NCBI GenBank assembly: GCA_027579435.1
Contig: JANBPK010001789.1
Location: forward strand, 1-10,605
DNA from: Candolleomyces eurysporus
Taxonomy: Eukaryota > Basidiomycota > Agaricomycetes > Agaricales > Psathyrellaceae
Direction of reading: 5' to 3'
DNA: 10,605 nt
The translations under genes were made by a program, and so were the position numbers. The first letter of the stretch is position 1. The number at the start of each line of letters is the position of its first letter. Below, one piece after another: positions 8,607 to 10,605 of the stretch. The notes beneath the pieces are model-generated. The model did no database searches. It was not told the DNA's origin and worked only from the letters and a program-made list of their open reading frames with translations.

Positions 8607-8945
8607 TAGATGTAGAGAGAGATAGAGCGCGCAGTAATTCTCACCGTAATCTGCAATATGAATGTACCTTTCCTATCGTTCATGCTCCAATGGGTCCGAA
8701 TCAAGAAAGATGCTCTCAAAATCTCTGATTCAGAAACGAACGCCCGCTCAGCGTCTAGTGCTTACATCAAAGATCGACTCATCATCAGTCGATAAGGCCA
8801 GCTACGGAGACTACGTCTAGTGAGATCATCGCGATAAGCTGTCATCTCTCGGGATTAACTGGGGCGTGAACACTTTTTCTCAAGAACTACAGGGAATAGC
8901 CACTCGAGGTCTACGTCATTGACACTTCCCCCGACTCTGCGAGCC
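8607..8945. other. Spacer between F-box copies B and C
   Basis: Part of this spacer (about 8730-8805, containing cagaaacgaacgcccgctca) resembles the DNA downstream of copy A (about 7385-7450, containing cagaagcgcccgatcagcg). This indicates the duplicated unit extends beyond the coding region. A stop-free frame at 8616-8795 could be an alternative last exon of copy B, but nothing in its translation identifies it. Confidence 0.4.
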
Positions 8946-9181
8946 ATGAATTCCAACATTGACATATTTCGGAAGCCTGGGTTCCAGTGGTCAGACTTGC
9001 CAGATGACATTGGCAGGCTCGTATTCGAATTGGCAGCAGAGTCAGATTGGGGGAGCGGACTCTCGTGCGCCCTTATTTGGAAAAGAATTAACGCCTGGTA
9101 TGTCCATATATCCTATTACACATTCACTCCGAGTTCCTCTTCTAAGGGTGGGATATCCAATCCAGGTTATTGGCACTGTAA
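8946..9181 (+). pseudogene. Truncated third copy of the F-box-like family (F-box exon only)
   Basis: The first exon, 8946-9097, encodes about 50 residues clearly related to copies A and B (WSDLPDDIGRLVFELAAESD, then LSCALIWKRINAW). It ends in the same phase-2 position with a GTATGT donor at 9098. The first downstream CAG (9163-9165) would rejoin the Trp codon but leads to a stop after four more codons, at 9179-9181. Nothing resembling the VEPxLFRE start of exon 2, or the leucine-rich region, follows. The exon itself is intact, so a roughly 55-residue F-box-only peptide is possible, but loss of the remainder by truncation is the simpler reading. Confidence 0.75.
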
Positions 9182-10019
9182 TTAACTGTATCCTTCCTGG
9201 GGATAATGAAAAATGCTTTCGGCTCGTGTCTCTCTAGAACCGTTTCCAATATGGGTGCACAGGGCGTTATAGATAAGTAAAAAAAATTGAGGGCGTATTC
9301 CAGGTAACCGTCGCAACGCCAGTGTACTTGTGGGCTGAGGGAAGCACAGAGGGCTTCTCAGCCGATGATTGGCTTTGCTTGTCAATGCCCCCATCAAACG
9401 GCAAACCGCCGACGCAGCATTCTCCCCAACAGGTTCCAATTCATTCTTTCGAGTCGCCCCTATCGTCCACTTCCGTGCCCCGGTGCTTAGACAACGACAG
9501 CCTTCCATTAAAGTCCATTATGCATTCCACGAGGTTTACCGCGATGACGCCGCGGCATCGTCTCGGGTGCAATACGATATTGTTCCCGAGGGAGCTCTCT
9601 ATTTCCCAACTCAGCGATGGCAACCAACAACAGCAATTGCGTTATGAGAGAAAGGTATGAGCACCAGAGAGAGCCAGAGCACTATGGTTTTCCAAGTGAG
9701 CTACCCGAATTCATACTTGAGTATGTCGATAATGGGGCCCACATTGACAAAATGCTATTCCAGATTTCCACCATTTCCGGACAACAAGCCACGGCTACAC
9801 AAGCCCTTCCGAGTCCGAGGTATAAATGCCCGTTTACACACATCCCGATAGATTGTTGGCGACTGTCGGTAAGCGACCGGTTATGCACAACGACGACGAC
9901 GACAACAAGGTCTTTGGAACATATTGTTCGAGTTGCCCGTCGCCGCCGCAAACAGTGGCCATGAAGTCAGCCATACTTATCAATCAATTTGGGCCGGTTG
10001 AAATCTCGGAGGATCGACA
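9182..10019. other. Unassigned stretch with several overlapping open frames
   Basis: No family was recognised on either strand. On the + strand, open frames cover about 9304-9660, 9369-9647 and 9617-9964, but their translations are Pro/Ser/Thr- and Gln-rich without domain motifs. A (CGA)n tract at 9890-9903 creates a run of Thr or Asp depending on frame. A diverged short gene or gene remnant is possible. No splice chain linking the frames can be defended by eye. Confidence 0.4.
9890..9903. repeat. (CGA)n microsatellite
   Basis: About four and a half direct copies of the trinucleotide lie just inside an unassigned open stretch. Too short for any functional claim. Confidence 0.7.
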
Positions 10020-10218
10020 TCAACATTTGTTGCTTTCTTCTTCTTCTCTACTTGCCACTCTTTCTTTCTTCCGCGCTTTGACCGACCCCAGACCCTTCTG
10101 CGAGGGGTTTTCATCTTGTGGGGTTGGTATCCATTCATTTTGGGGTCTGATTCTAAGGGGTGTTTGCTTGCTGCACTGATAGTTTGCTAGGTTGATCCTA
10201 CAAGCTCTATCTATTTTT

Positions 10219-10240
10219 NCCCTTCCCTTCCCCTTCCCTT
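10219..10240. repeat. CCCTT-type low-complexity tract with an ambiguous base
   Basis: The N at 10219 sits at the junction of a T run and four CCCTT/CCCCTT units. As with the N at 3611, it marks a homopolymer the consensus could not resolve. Confidence 0.75.
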
Positions 10241-10578
10241 CGATCGGCCACCTCACTTCACCCATCCGGTTGGGAAGAAACCTTGCTTGCAACGTTCAGG
10301 CTCAACTGATTTATTCAATCTTTCGAGACCTAGGCTCGACTGCTCGACTCCGGAGATTCGCGCCCGTTCAAGCTCCCCTTGTCCGCTCCCTCGCTTCCTT
10401 CAGGGACGCACTTGCATACGAACACACGGACGTTTGTTCTCGTCATCGCAACCGCCACCAAAAGTTCCACACCCTGGGCATCGCGGAGGTTTTTTGATTA
10501 AGGTCTCCACCTTTGTCAGGCAGCTTCTTTGAAAAAAGAGAATAGGCCGACGGCACGCTACCTCGTGTTCGGGATCGT

Positions 10579-10594
10579 CGCTCGCTCGCTCGCT
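10579..10594. repeat. (CGCT)4 tetranucleotide repeat
   Basis: Four perfect direct CGCT units lie near the window end, within the presumed 5' flank of a gene outside the window. Confidence 0.8.
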
Positions 10595-10605
10595 ACCTCC
10601 CGTTT

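Larger units (their letters stand above)
6162..9181 (+). repeat. Tandem gene duplication array (three direct copies)
   Basis: Three units lie head to tail with start codons at 6162, 7513 and 8946, so the spacing is 1351 and 1433 nt. First exons are alignable by eye at the nucleotide level, for example cagacttgccaga at 6198-6210, 7547-7559 and 8993-9005. The intron position is conserved, while intron sequences and third codon positions have diverged. The duplications are therefore not recent. The third unit has lost everything after its first intron. Confidence 0.8.
10020..10605 (+). promoter_or_regulatory. Promoter/5'UTR-like right flank with pyrimidine tracts
   Basis: Long + strand pyrimidine runs are present: a TTC-rich tract at about 10034-10072 and CCCTT units at 10220-10240. 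The region after them is C/T-rich with few recognisable coding features, and ends in a GCTC repeat. In fungi, such pyrimidine-rich DNA commonly precedes transcription starts of rightward genes. The likely gene would begin beyond 10605, so this is inferred from composition only. No conserved protein is visible in any frame here. Confidence 0.4.

Noticed and set aside
9182..9508. 108-codon minus-strand open frame
   Set aside because: No recognisable motif; it begins and ends without splice or promoter context and overlaps competing + frames.
10020..10532. Open frames at the right edge (10192-10497, 10287-10532)
   Set aside because: They cross an ambiguous base or simple repeats, have Ser/Arg/Pro-rich translations and no domain; 5'UTR-type sequence is more likely.
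1..10605. Mobile element, tRNA, rRNA or CRISPR structures
   Set aside because: Reading both strands showed no terminal repeats, transposase or reverse-transcriptase motifs, cloverleaf-like segments or regularly spaced repeats; the only long repeat is the F-box gene array.

Overview
The window looks like nuclear DNA from a filamentous basidiomycete, most likely an Agaricomycete. Several genes are cut by short introns of about 45-70 nt with GTRNGT-type donors and CTRAY-like branch points. The gene content is a Ste7-type MAP kinase kinase, a PAAF1/Rpn14-type WD40 protein and a tandem family of F-box-like proteins, which also fits. No rRNA, tRNA, CRISPR array or recognisable transposase was found.

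Layout from left to right. Positions 1-449 are pyrimidine-rich on the + strand, with no supportable gene. Positions 450 to about 2238 (minus strand) hold a multi-exon gene for a cysteine-rich, probably cell-surface or secreted protein of unknown function. Its 3' exons are clear, but its 5' end is unresolved and there is a frame change near 1850. Positions 2239-3826 (minus) hold a complete five-exon MAPKK gene of about 450 residues. It has a Ste7-like MAPK docking motif, all catalytic motifs and the activation-loop S/T pair. An ambiguous base at 3611 artificially splits its first exon. Positions 3827-4419 are the intergenic region between the MAPKK and the divergently transcribed PAAF1/Rpn14-like gene at 4420-5941 (plus, three exons).

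Positions 6162-9181 contain three direct copies of one gene family on the + strand: two full-length F-box-like genes (starts 6162 and 7513) and a remnant (start 8946) that keeps only the F-box exon. Positions 9182-10605 have no confidently assigned gene. The right end (from about 10020) is rich in pyrimidine tracts and simple repeats and looks like promoter or 5'UTR DNA for a gene beyond the window.

The kinase (pheromone/filamentation signalling) and the proteasome-assembly chaperone are ordinary housekeeping or signalling genes and share only a promoter region. The F-box-like array is the rapidly changing accessory part. The most novel element is the cysteine-rich gene at the left. No dedicated multi-gene system can be claimed from the sequence.
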